Notes under the pieces: generated by a model | Databases searched by the model: none | The model's input: the letters and a program-made list of their open reading frames with translations, nothing else | What the model was told of the DNA's origin: nothing | Position numbers and translations under genes: made by a program | Source: Oscillospiraceae bacterium | GTDB taxonomy: Bacteria; Bacillota; Clostridia; Saccharofermentanales; Saccharofermentanaceae | Assembly: GCA_902780785.1 (NCBI GenBank) | Contig: CACZGS010000011.1 | Location: 1-64,000, forward strand | Reading direction: 5' to 3' | Length of the DNA stretch: 64,000 bases | In this document: positions 16,204 to 25,205 of the stretch, piece after piece | How positions within the stretch are numbered: position 1 is the stretch's first letter | Layout: the number at the start of each line of letters is the position of its first letter

Positions 16204-18666
16204 TCAGCCTCTCTCGCCGATAACCTTCTGTGCTCTGTCCTGAGCGATCTTGATGACGTCTTCGAGATTCTTCTGGCCTGAGAAATAAGCAGGCATCTCT
16301 TCGACAAGGATAAGACCGATCGCAGCATCCATTGAGTTCATTCTTGAAACGCTCGAAATGATCTTCTCCAGATCATCAACGTTCTTTTGAGAGAACTTCA
16401 TCCTATTCTTTAAAGGCTCGCCGGTATTCATGTCATATTCGACATAAGATTCTCCTCCGGGGCCGTTCATGAAATCAACAGCTTCCTTGGCGCCTTGTCT
16501 GAACGCTTCCTTGTTCAAAACAAAGTTGCCGCCCTTTGCCAAATCCATCTGTACATCATCTGTCATGAGCATCTTAATGAACTCGCCGCACGCGTCGACG
16601 CTCTTGGACTGGGCAGATACTGCGATGGAAAGGTAGGAATCAAGAAGCGGTCCGCGTCCGTCAGCAGAAGGGATTCCCAATATAGCCGTAGCACCGTTTA
16701 ACTGTGCTATCTGTGAAAGATAACCGTTAAATCCGTATGTTGCAGTATATACGGCAATCTGCTCGGAAGCCGTTGTGTCTCCCTTGAAAGCCAAAACACC
16801 AACGCCGCCTGAATATGTTTCTGCCACGTCATAGTTGTTATAAAGCTCGTCCCAGGACTTAGCCTTCTCAGGGACATTATCCTTAACAAATTCTGCGAGA
16901 GCAGCAAATTCCGGACCTGAGAAATCAGCCTTGCCGTCAACTAAGAACTTGTCGTTCATTGCCGCGAAAAGTATTGAAAAATATGCTGCCTGGCCATAAT
17001 TGAGGACATCCTTACCGTTTAATTCGTTCTTGAGGAATCTCTCATATTCTTCAGTAGTAAAACCTACACCGGATTTTCCGGCATATTCGGGTTTTGTCTG
17101 GATGCCGTTGATCATGTAGCAAATGGGCAGCTGGTATAACTTGCCGTCGTTCTCGGCTGCATCGACGATGTTCGTGAAATACTTACCGGAATCAAGGGTT
17201 CCGATAAATTTATTCAGGTCGACAAGATAGTTGTCGGAATTAAGCTGGCCATAAGAACTTGTATTGAGGAGGATGTCCGGACCTTCACCGTTCAAGATGT
17301 CCATCGCAAGGTCATTGCTCATTGAAGCGTTATACTTCAGGTTTGCTTTCTGCCAGTCGTCTTCGCTGTTGACATCCGTGTAAAAATTGCCTTCAGTATC
17401 GGAATAACGGTCAGCAGCCTCAATAAAGTATTTTCCGTTAGTATCGTTGAATTTAATGATCGCATCGCCGACACTGACATCTACGCTTGAATAAGGCGCG
17501 TAGAGTTCCAGGATGGACTTGCCGGCATGAGGATTTGTCTCTGCCCTGTCCAATGCGATGAGCAGATACTCGTTGGCAACGCCCGGCACATATGTTGTCA
17601 TTGCCTTCTCGCCCCAAAGGATCATGGAATCGTCAGAGCATTCGATCAGCTGGAGGTATCCCAAGTATGCTCTGTTTATGGAACACCAGCTGTAATTCAA
17701 TACCTCTTCAGTTGTCTTCTTCTCTAAATTGATCTTTGAGATACCGCTGGCAGATGAGAAATATGTCGTTCCGTCTTTTCCCGTAAATGTGTTGTAGATG
17801 CTCTCGGGATCAAGCCAGTCGTATTTCTTGGAATCGGTAACTGTTGCAGTGTAATTCTTGATGTCGATCTCGTAGTAGACCGGATCATTGTCTGTATATG
17901 CAGTTGCCAAAAACTTGTCTTCGCTGACTTTCAGAACAAGCGGAATATCATAGAGGTTCTGGTTCTTATCCCTAAGCTCGATGGAATGTTCAATGTCTTC
18001 GTCACCCTCGGTTATGAACAGCGTGTAATAACACCTGTCTTCCTCATCCCAATTAGATGAAGTCTTGATCGTGTAAGGATCAAACTTGAATGTACGGTCG
18101 TAATAGTGGTAAGAGTCATCATAAGGAGCCTCTGTTTTGTCTGTGACTTTTCCTGTCTGGGCATCACAAGCATATTTATAGACGGTCATCTTGTTCGTCT
18201 TCTCATCGTATGAAGACATGTTGAACTTGAACTTTCCGTCTTCATATTCTATGTTCTCGATATAACCGTTCTTAGGCAGGTACTCTTTAAGATCATAAGT
18301 CTTCTCTGTCTTGCCTGTCTCTTTGTCTACAAATGAAATGGTATTGATCGAATAATCGTTTTGATTGAAGTTATTCCAGTCAATGTTCCCTGAAGGTATC
18401 TTATAGTAACCGTTTGTATATAACGCGAAATACTTGTCATCCGAACCGACGTACTGCTGGGATGCGTATTCAAGCGTTTTCTTGGGATCGACATCAGCCT
18501 TAAAGCTCCTGGTAGTACTGTTAAACCAGGGTGAATCAGCTGATATTACCTGTCCGCTCCTGCTCTTCTCTCTTTTCTTGCTGTTACTCTTGTTGCACGC
18601 AGCCATAGGCAGAACCATAGCCGCGATCAAAGTACAAGATAACACCTTGATCGGAATTCTTTTCAT
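16204..18666 (-). CDS. Propeller/solute-binding lipoprotein paralogue 2
   Basis: 820 aa from the ATG at 18666 (AAGGAGAAAG upstream; an ATG 21 bases earlier is less well placed). The signal peptide MKRIPIKVLS ends at lipobox LPMAAC. The plan is that of paralogue 1. The strand-rich first half includes SDDKYFALYTNG and IEYEDGKFKFNMSSY, and YFSSASGISKINLEKKTTE is the best conserved repeat. The junction is NPHAGKSILELYAP. The binding-protein half has ILNGEGPDILLN, YLVDLNKFIGTLDSGKYF, VGFTTEEYERFLKNELNG and ILGIPSADGRGP. It ends IAQDRAQKVIGERG. It is monocistronic, with its own terminator. The ligand is unknown. Confidence 0.85.
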   Translation of the reverse strand: MKRIPIKVLSCTLIAAMVLPMAACNKSNSKKREKSRSGQVISADSPWFNSTTRSFKADVDPKKTLEYASQQYVGSDDKYFALYTNGYYKIPSGNIDWNNFNQNDYSINTISFVDKETGKTEKTYDLKEYLPKNGYIENIEYEDGKFKFNMSSYDEKTNKMTVYKYACDAQTGKVTDKTEAPYDDSYHYYDRTFKFDPYTIKTSSNWDEEDRCYYTLFITEGDEDIEHSIELRDKNQNLYDIPLVLKVSEDKFLATAYTDNDPVYYEIDIKNYTATVTDSKKYDWLDPESIYNTFTGKDGTTYFSSASGISKINLEKKTTEEVLNYSWCSINRAYLGYLQLIECSDDSMILWGEKAMTTYVPGVANEYLLIALDRAETNPHAGKSILELYAPYSSVDVSVGDAIIKFNDTNGKYFIEAADRYSDTEGNFYTDVNSEDDWQKANLKYNASMSNDLAMDILNGEGPDILLNTSSYGQLNSDNYLVDLNKFIGTLDSGKYFTNIVDAAENDGKLYQLPICYMINGIQTKPEYAGKSGVGFTTEEYERFLKNELNGKDVLNYGQAAYFSILFAAMNDKFLVDGKADFSGPEFAALAEFVKDNVPEKAKSWDELYNNYDVAETYSGGVGVLAFKGDTTASEQIAVYTATYGFNGYLSQIAQLNGATAILGIPSADGRGPLLDSYLSIAVSAQSKSVDACGEFIKMLMTDDVQMDLAKGGNFVLNKEAFRQGAKEAVDFMNGPGGESYVEYDMNTGEPLKNRMKFSQKNVDDLEKIISSVSRMNSMDAAIGLILVEEMPAYFSGQKNLEDVIKIAQDRAQKVIGERG

Positions 18667-18707
18667 ATACTTTCTCCTTATATCCATAATTCCGGATTAT
18701 ATACTAC

Positions 18708-18743
18708 CGATTGTACGACCCCGAGATATACAATCTGCATCAA
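18708..18743 (-). promoter_or_regulatory. Upstream block shared with paralogue 1, containing an inverted repeat
   Basis: The minus strand carries TTGATGC and GGTCGTACAATCG as upstream of paralogue 1. Here GATTGTA and TACAATC also form a 7-base inverted repeat separated by 13 bases. A TATAAT lies a little further downstream (around 18696-18701). Confidence 0.45.
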
Positions 18744-18786
18744 AATTAAGGCAATTACAAGGTAAGCGGGTATCAAACACGTTACA

Positions 18787-18820
18787 ACCCTGATTTGAGG
18801 AAATAACCTTAACGTTATTC
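18787..18820 (-). other. Hairpin overlapping the paralogue 3 stop
   Basis: On the minus strand GAGGGAATAAC, loop, GTTATTTCCTC. No T-run follows, so it is either a weak terminator or an mRNA 3'-end structure. Confidence 0.4.
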
Positions 18821-21142
18821 CCTCTCATCCAATACCTTCTGAGCTCTGTTCTGAGCGATCTTTATAACCTCATCCAGACTCTTCTGGCCCGTAAAATATG
18901 CCGGCATCTCCTCGATCAGGATGATGCTTACGGCCTGATCTTCCGAATCCATAGAGGAACAGCTGAGGATGATCTTTTCGAGATCATCAATATTCTTCTC
19001 AGAGAACTTCATCCTGTTCTCCAGTTTCTGCCCCGTTCTGCTGATGCCGTAGAAATTGTCACTTTCAGATCCGTTAGCATACTCTACAGCTGCCGTGCCC
19101 GCTTTCCTTAAAGCCGCTTTGTTAATGACGAGGTTTTCCTGCATGGCGAGATCTTCCTGGATCTTATCGGACAACAGGATCTTAATGAACTCTACTGAAG
19201 CTTCAACATTCTGAGACTGTGCGGATACGGCTGCCGAAGTATATGCCCGGAACATGGGACCTCTGCCGTCAGAAGACGGGATTCCCAGGATGCTGACATC
19301 GCCTCTGATCTGGGCGAGCTCATAGAAATGGAAGACCCATCCGTGGCAAGAGGTATAAATGGCATTATCCCCTAATCTGTCGGAGGAATAGACCTTCTCC
19401 GGAACATTCTTCTTAACAAAGTCTGCAAGCGCCGCAAATTCAGGTCCCGTGAAATCGGCCTTGCCTTCTTTAATGAACTTTTCCTTCATTGCAGTGAAGA
19501 TCTTTGCAAAGTATTGTGCCTGTCCTGAGCCAATAACGTCTTGGCCGTTAAGCTCATCGTATAAGAATTTCTCATATTCTTCCGTGGTAAAGCCCACACC
19601 CGAAGCTCCGGCATTAGTCTTATCCGTATATATGCCTTCGATAATAAAACACAAGGGCATATGGTACAGTTTCCCGTCCACCTTGGAGCCTTCCATTAAG
19701 TTCGTGAAATATTTCGCGGGATCAAGATCATTGAAATACGGCGACAGATCTACAAGATAACTGCTGTTGTTAAGTTGGCCCAACATGCTCGCATTCATTA
19801 TGATATCAGGCCCTTCGCCGTTCATTATGTCCATGGCAAGGCGGGTGCTCATTTCCATGTTTTCATTGAGTACATCATTCCGGACTTCAAGAGTATCAAA
19901 CCATTTCACAGCTTCTGTCTGATACTTGTTGATAACCTCAATAAAACAGTCTTTATTCGTCTCATTAAACTCAAGGACCGCATCATTGATCCTGTTGTTT
20001 GTAGGTCCGTCAGGAACGTAGAGCTCTAATATTGTCTTTCCGGCATGAGGATTTTTCGCTGCCTTGTTAAACTTAATGATATAAAAATTCACATCAGCGG
20101 CCATGTTATAGTATGTCTTATAAGCATGCTGGCCGCAGAGAGTATAGGAATCACCATCAACGTTTGCCACCTGGAGGTCTTTCAAGATATTCCTGTTAAT
20201 ACTGCAATAGCTGAAATCAACAACTTGCTCTGTTGTCTTCTTATCAAGATCGAGCTTGAAAATGCCCATGGACGACGTGTAATAAGTCCCGCCGTTAATA
20301 CTATAAGCATGCGCCAGATCATCAGAGCTGATCCATTCGTAATCCTTAGGATCAAGTGATCTTGCTTCGCCGGTCTTCAGGTCCACTTCGAAAAATCTGT
20401 CACCTGAAGAAGAGTCGGCAACAGCAAGTGCCGTTGTATCTCCGGCCGATATAATTCCCTTAAGGTCATACATATCAATTCCGGCTTCTTTCAGGTTGGT
20501 GTTCTTAAAACTGCCGTCAGGAGAATAGATCCTCAATATGATAAATGCATTTCCGGATGGGTATTTAACATCGTAATCGGCTTTGTAATCACCGACAACA
20601 AAGCATCTCTGGGGTATAAAGCCGTCTTCTGAATGCTCTTGTGAATCCTTTATCTTTCCGGTATCGATATCAATATCCTTATCAATGGTCTTAGACTCCC
20701 CGGTGTCAGGGTCAGTGGCATAAACATGAAGATTGACTATACCGCTCTTATAAGAAGCTCCGACGATCCAGTCCGACCAACGGATCTCTCCTTTAAGATC
20801 TATTGTCTTTGCGGTTATGCCCGTTTCCTTGTCGACAACTGATATGGATACGAACACGGAATCATCAAGTTGTTTTATGGTTGGATTATCTCCGGGTGTG
20901 TCATATGAGCCGCTGGTCAAGATGATATAGTTTTTATCATCCGAACCTGCCAGCCGTGAATTTCGGTCGTAAATGTCACGTTCCATGTCGATCCCAATAT
21001 CGGCTTTGACAACACCGGTGTCATACCATGGTGTATTAGCTTTGATCTTCTTTTCTTTCGCGGATCTGTTGCATGCAGTAACAGATGCAACCATCGCAAA
21101 TATCAGCACAGCTGATACTGCCCTAACTATTGTTCTTTTCAT
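18815..21142 (-). CDS. Propeller/solute-binding lipoprotein paralogue 3
   Basis: 775 aa from the ATG at 21142, preceded by an AAGGGG/AAAGGA ribosome site. The signal peptide MKRTIVRAVSAVLIFAM ends at lipobox ASVTAC. The first half is strand-rich (SDDKNYIILTSGSYDTPG, YYTSSMGIFKLDLDKKTTE). The junction is NPHAGKTILELYVPDGP. The second half has IMNGEGPDIIMN, YLVDLSPYFNDLDPAKYF, VGFTTEEYEKFLYDELNG, ILGIPSSDGRGP and VSIILIEEMPAYFTGQKS. It is about 45 residues shorter than paralogues 1 and 2, mostly in loops of both halves. By eye it is closest to paralogue 4 (FNDLD, QENLVINKAALR versus QENYVLNREAFR). A TATAAT around 21191-21196 may be its promoter. Confidence 0.85.
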   Translation of the reverse strand: MKRTIVRAVSAVLIFAMVASVTACNRSAKEKKIKANTPWYDTGVVKADIGIDMERDIYDRNSRLAGSDDKNYIILTSGSYDTPGDNPTIKQLDDSVFVSISVVDKETGITAKTIDLKGEIRWSDWIVGASYKSGIVNLHVYATDPDTGESKTIDKDIDIDTGKIKDSQEHSEDGFIPQRCFVVGDYKADYDVKYPSGNAFIILRIYSPDGSFKNTNLKEAGIDMYDLKGIISAGDTTALAVADSSSGDRFFEVDLKTGEARSLDPKDYEWISSDDLAHAYSINGGTYYTSSMGIFKLDLDKKTTEQVVDFSYCSINRNILKDLQVANVDGDSYTLCGQHAYKTYYNMAADVNFYIIKFNKAAKNPHAGKTILELYVPDGPTNNRINDAVLEFNETNKDCFIEVINKYQTEAVKWFDTLEVRNDVLNENMEMSTRLAMDIMNGEGPDIIMNASMLGQLNNSSYLVDLSPYFNDLDPAKYFTNLMEGSKVDGKLYHMPLCFIIEGIYTDKTNAGASGVGFTTEEYEKFLYDELNGQDVIGSGQAQYFAKIFTAMKEKFIKEGKADFTGPEFAALADFVKKNVPEKVYSSDRLGDNAIYTSCHGWVFHFYELAQIRGDVSILGIPSSDGRGPMFRAYTSAAVSAQSQNVEASVEFIKILLSDKIQEDLAMQENLVINKAALRKAGTAAVEYANGSESDNFYGISRTGQKLENRMKFSEKNIDDLEKIILSCSSMDSEDQAVSIILIEEMPAYFTGQKSLDEVIKIAQNRAQKVLDERE

Positions 21143-21237
21143 TCCTTTTCCCCTTGTGCCGTTAAGCACCCTACAGTTTCCTTTAATCCCCAATTAGGTA
21201 TTATACGCCATCTTCTACAGAATTCACCTGTTATATG

Positions 21238-21267
21238 AAAAAGGCCGTCTCATGTGAGACAGCCTTT
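21238..21267 (-). terminator. Intrinsic terminator after paralogue 4
   Basis: On the minus strand AAAGGCTGTCTC, loop, GAGACGGCCTTTTT, a few bases past the stop at 21273. The same hairpin type ends the TIR gene near 61343. Confidence 0.88.
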
Positions 21268-21272
21268 GCTGT

Positions 21273-23645
21273 TTATTTTCTCTCGTCCAATACTTTTTGA
21301 ACTCTGTCCTGGGCTATCTTTACGACATCCTCAAGACTCTTCTGGCCCGTAAAATATGCCGGCATCTCCTCGATCAGAATGAGGTTTACCGACTGGTCCT
21401 GCGACCACGCGCCGGAAACGCTCAGGATGATGGATTCCAGATTATCGATATCCTTCTCTGAGAACTTGATCCTGTTCTGGAGCTTTGCTCCCGTCTGCAT
21501 ATCATATCCGAAAGAAATATCCCCTGCAGGGCCGTTATAAAACTCCACTGCTGCCTTTCCTCCCTTGCGGAAAGCCTCACGGTTAAGAACGTAGTTCTCC
21601 TGCATGGCAAGGTTTTCCTGGATCTCATCGGATAATATGAGCTTTATGAATTCGATACATGCATCCTTATCCGGTGCCTGGGAAGATACCCCGGCTGAAG
21701 TATAAGCCTGAAACGCGGGGCCCCTTCCGTCTGCAGACGGGAGGCCCAGGATCGTAAGATCATCTCCCTTATATTCGGCGAGTCCGTAAAAATATCCGCT
21801 TATGGCATAACAGTGTATGTAGCTCCCTTTATTATTCGTCTCCGGGTAGTTTTCACTGCTATATGAAGGAGCCTTCTCCGGAACGTTCTCTTTTACATAG
21901 TCGGCAAGAACCTTGAAATCCGTTCCGGAAAAATCCGCCTTACCTTCTTTTATGAATTTATCGCTCATGCAGCTGAACAGTTCTGCGAAATAATACGCCT
22001 GTCCTGATGTGATCGCTTCCTGTCCGTTAAGCACTGTGCTTACAAACTTCCCGTATTCCTCAGTCGTAAACCCGACACCGGACGCACCTGCATTCTTCTT
22101 GTCCGTGCAGATACCGTCAATGGTGTAGCAGACGGGCATCTGATAGAGCTTGCCGTCCTTTTTCGCTGCTTCAAGAAGATTCGTGAAATACTTCTCTTTA
22201 TCAAGATCATTGAAGTAAGGTGCCAGATCTATAAGATAGCTGTCATTATTAAGCTGGCCTAAATTACCTGTATTCATAATGATGTCAGGACCTTCCCCGT
22301 TCATGATGTCCATCGCGAGACGGTTGCTCATTTCGGCTTTCTGGTTCAGCATCACATTATCGTATTCATCTGAGCTGTCCACAGTCATGAATTCAGTGCT
22401 GGTATTCGGAGTGTACTTATTTGTTACCTCGATGAAGCAGTTTCCGTTTGTTTCGTTAAACTTCAGGATCGCGTCATTTACCGTCTCATCCAGATGTCCG
22501 TAAGGCGCATAGAGCTCTAATATGGTCTTTCCGGCATGGGGGTTTTTCGCGGCCTTGGAAAGCTTAACAATATAGAATTCCGCTGCATATTTGTTGGCAT
22601 CGTATCTGTTGCCGTAATCCTTCTTGCCGCAAAGGACATAAGAGCCGTCCTTGCAATCTGTTATCTCGAGGGATGAAAGGAGCGTCCTGTTTATGCCGCA
22701 GCGGCTGAAATCAAGGACCATCTCCGTGGCCTTCTTCTCCATGTCGATCTTATAGATTCCCAAAGGTGTTGAGAAATATGTCGCGCCGTCTATGTTCTTT
22801 GTATTTCTTAAGTCATCGGCATTGATCCATTCATATTCGGCAGAATCAGCATCCTTGACCTTCGCATTCTCAAGGTCTAACTCGAAGAACTTGCTGCCCA
22901 CGTTCGTAATGGCGGTGATCAGGGCCGTTTTCTCATTCAAAGGCAGGATAAGGGGAACCTCATAGATGTCTGCACTATGCTCTTTGAGTTCGACTTTATT
23001 CATGTTGCCGTCGGGAGAATACACAGCCAGCATGACAGAAGAACCGGTCTGGTTCCATAACATCATGGTGTCCACGGTATATCCGCCAAGCTTAAATGAT
23101 TTATCAACAGGTACCTCTGATCCTGAGGTGAGTTCGCGTGTATCCGTTACTTTTCCGCTCGCGATGTCCAGATCCTTCTCTGACGTCTTGACCGAATAAG
23201 TTTTCTCATCATAACCGCTGATCTTGATCGTAAGTTTTCCGTCGTTATAGTCTGCACCGGTCATATCGTCCATGACAGATATCTCGTCATTTAAGTTGAT
23301 AGTCCTGACTGTCGTGTTGTTCTTTCTGTCTACCACCGATACGGTCGCAATGACATAAGGATTGGCTTCCTCCACCGTTGTGATGGAATCAGGCATCATG
23401 TATCTGCCCTTGGTTACGATAACCATGTTCTCATCATCGGCGCCGGCGATCCATGAAAATGTCTGTTCGACCTCCTTGCTCGTATCTATCCCCAGATTGA
23501 TCTTATAGATTTCTGACTCATACCATTCCGAATCCGCCGCGACCTTCGCTCCTTTATTCTTGCCATTCACGTTGCAGGCTACTATCGACATGCCCATGGC
23601 AAATAACAGTACGGCAGATACTGCCCCAACCACTGCTTTTTTCAT
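21273..23645 (-). CDS. Propeller/solute-binding lipoprotein paralogue 4
   Basis: 790 aa, ATG at 23645 with AGGGGG about 8 bases upstream. The signal peptide MKKAVVGAVSAVLLFAMGM ends at lipobox SIVAC. The two-part plan is again clear: a strand-rich first half (ADDENMVIVTKGRYMMPD, YFSTPLGIYKIDMEKKATE), junction NPHAGKTILELYAPYGHLD, then IMNGEGPDIIMN, YLIDLAPYFNDLDKEKYF, VGFTTEEYGKFVSTVLNG, ILGLPSADGRGP and LILIEEMPAYFTGQKS. The most divergent segments among the four copies are the first-half loops and the stretch around residues 560-620. This suggests different ligands on a common frame. It is the most upstream member of the array and separately terminated. Confidence 0.85.
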   Translation of the reverse strand: MKKAVVGAVSAVLLFAMGMSIVACNVNGKNKGAKVAADSEWYESEIYKINLGIDTSKEVEQTFSWIAGADDENMVIVTKGRYMMPDSITTVEEANPYVIATVSVVDRKNNTTVRTINLNDEISVMDDMTGADYNDGKLTIKISGYDEKTYSVKTSEKDLDIASGKVTDTRELTSGSEVPVDKSFKLGGYTVDTMMLWNQTGSSVMLAVYSPDGNMNKVELKEHSADIYEVPLILPLNEKTALITAITNVGSKFFELDLENAKVKDADSAEYEWINADDLRNTKNIDGATYFSTPLGIYKIDMEKKATEMVLDFSRCGINRTLLSSLEITDCKDGSYVLCGKKDYGNRYDANKYAAEFYIVKLSKAAKNPHAGKTILELYAPYGHLDETVNDAILKFNETNGNCFIEVTNKYTPNTSTEFMTVDSSDEYDNVMLNQKAEMSNRLAMDIMNGEGPDIIMNTGNLGQLNNDSYLIDLAPYFNDLDKEKYFTNLLEAAKKDGKLYQMPVCYTIDGICTDKKNAGASGVGFTTEEYGKFVSTVLNGQEAITSGQAYYFAELFSCMSDKFIKEGKADFSGTDFKVLADYVKENVPEKAPSYSSENYPETNNKGSYIHCYAISGYFYGLAEYKGDDLTILGLPSADGRGPAFQAYTSAGVSSQAPDKDACIEFIKLILSDEIQENLAMQENYVLNREAFRKGGKAAVEFYNGPAGDISFGYDMQTGAKLQNRIKFSEKDIDNLESIILSVSGAWSQDQSVNLILIEEMPAYFTGQKSLEDVVKIAQDRVQKVLDERK

Positions 23646-23783
23646 TCCTGATCCCCCTTGATATTTAAAGTACCTAAATGGTATCTAAAGCCTGATTAAG
23701 TTGTTATGACCAAACTTCTTAAGGTTTTATTAATTTCCGTATTTTCGAAAAGGCTGACAGGCAAATATTTCCGGGCAAAAGAA

Positions 23784-23813
23784 AAGAGTCCGCACTCTAA
23801 AGTGCGGACTCTT
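23784..23813 (-). terminator. Intrinsic terminator of tuf
   Basis: AAGAGTCCGCACT pairs with AGTGCGGACTCTT around a 4-base loop. On the minus strand it is followed by TTCTTTT. Confidence 0.92.
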
Positions 23814-23842
23814 GAATGAACGTTTAGTCAGTTCTTCCCGAA

Positions 23843-25045
23843 TTACTCGATGATTGTAGAAACTGTACCAGCGCCTACTGTGTGACCACCCTCACGGATA
23901 GCGAACTTAAGACCCTGCTCCATAGCGATAGGAGTGATGAGGTCTGCTTCGATTGTTACATGGTCACCAGGCATGCACATGTCTGTTCCCTCAGGAAGCT
24001 TGATAACGCCTGTAACGTCTGTTGTTCTGAAGTAGAACTGAGGACGGTAACCTGTTACGAAAGGCTTATGACGTCCACCCTCTTCCTTTGTAAGAACGTA
24101 AACTTGGCCTGTGAACTTTGTGTGAGGAGTTGTTGTGCCGGGCTTAGCGATAACCTGACCTCTTTCAACTTCCTTACGGTCGATACCACGGAGGAGGCAG
24201 CCGATGTTGTCACCAGCCTCAGCCTGATCCATTGACTTACGGAACATTTCTACACCAGTGATTGTTGTAGACTTAGGCTCGTCCTGGAGACCAACGATCT
24301 CTGCAGGATCACCAACCTTAACTGTACCTCTCTCAAGACGGCCTGTAGCAACTGTACCACGGCCGGAGATTGTGAATACGTCCTCAACAGGCATAAGGAA
24401 CGGCTTGTCAACAGGACGCTCAGGTGTAGCGATGTACTCATCAACAGCCTTCATGAGCTCGATGATGGATGCATACTCAGGAGCGTTAGGATCTGTAGAT
24501 GTAGACTCGAGTGCTGCAAGAGCAGAACCACGGATGATCGGAGTGTCATCACCAGGGAAATCATACTGGTTGAGGAGGTCACGGATGTCCATGTCTACGA
24601 GCTCAAGAAGCTCTTCGTCGTCAACCTGATCGCACTTGTTCATGTAAACTACGATATAAGGAACGCCTACCTGACGAGCGAGAAGGATGTGCTCACGTGT
24701 CTGGGGCATCGGGCCGTCTGCAGCGGAAACTACGAGGATAGCACCGTCCATCTGAGCTGCACCAGTGATCATGTTCTTGATGTAGTCAGCGTGGCCAGGG
24801 CAGTCAACGTGTGCATAGTGACGTGTCTCTGTCTCATACTCAACGTGTGCTGTGTTGATCGTGATACCACGAGCTCTTTCCTCGGGTGCGGAGTCGATGT
24901 TGCTGTAATCCTTAAACTCAGCTCCACCCTTCATAGCGAGTACCTTTGTGATAGCAGCTGTAAGAGTTGTCTTACCGTGGTCAACGTGACCAATGGTACC
25001 GATGTTTACGTGCGGCTTGCTACGTACGAACTTTTCTCTTGCCAT
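23843..25045 (-). CDS. tuf: Translation elongation factor Tu
   Basis: 400 aa, full length. GTPase motifs are [10 protein letters not shown] (G1, near 18), [12 protein letters not shown] (switch I), DCPGHADY (G3), NKCD (G4) and SAL (G5-type, in RGSALAALE). Beta-barrel domains 2 and 3 follow, with [19 protein letters not shown] and a terminal [10 protein letters not shown]. It delivers aminoacyl-tRNA to the ribosome. AGGAGGAAA precedes the ATG. It is the last gene of the str cluster, 160 bases after fusA, and has its own likely promoter in that gap, which would allow higher expression. Confidence 0.98.
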   Translation of the reverse strand: MAREKFVRSKPHVNIGTIGHVDHGKTTLTAAITKVLAMKGGAEFKDYSNIDSAPEERARGITINTAHVEYETETRHYAHVDCPGHADYIKNMITGAAQMDGAILVVSAADGPMPQTREHILLARQVGVPYIVVYMNKCDQVDDEELLELVDMDIRDLLNQYDFPGDDTPIIRGSALAALESTSTDPNAPEYASIIELMKAVDEYIATPERPVDKPFLMPVEDVFTISGRGTVATGRLERGTVKVGDPAEIVGLQDEPKSTTITGVEMFRKSMDQAEAGDNIGCLLRGIDRKEVERGQVIAKPGTTTPHTKFTGQVYVLTKEEGGRHKPFVTGYRPQFYFRTTDVTGVIKLPEGTDMCMPGDHVTIEADLITPIAMEQGLKFAIREGGHTVGAGTVSTIIE

Positions 25046-25120
25046 TTGTAATTTCCTCCTAAGAAATTATTATTAAACTTTATTATTACTCGCCTTGATT
25101 TAACGGGAGCGTCAAACATC

Positions 25121-25149
25121 ATTTTATAAACTTTCGCTCTTTATTTCAA
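25121..25149 (-). promoter_or_regulatory. Internal promoter for tuf
   Basis: On the minus strand TTGAAA (25149-25144), 17 bases, TAAAAT (25126-25121), about 75 bases before the tuf start. Confidence 0.55.
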
Positions 25150-25205
25150 GTAAAAAAGCATTATTTATTGATGTTTAAGCCCTTTATATCAGGCGGTTTG
25201 GAGCC

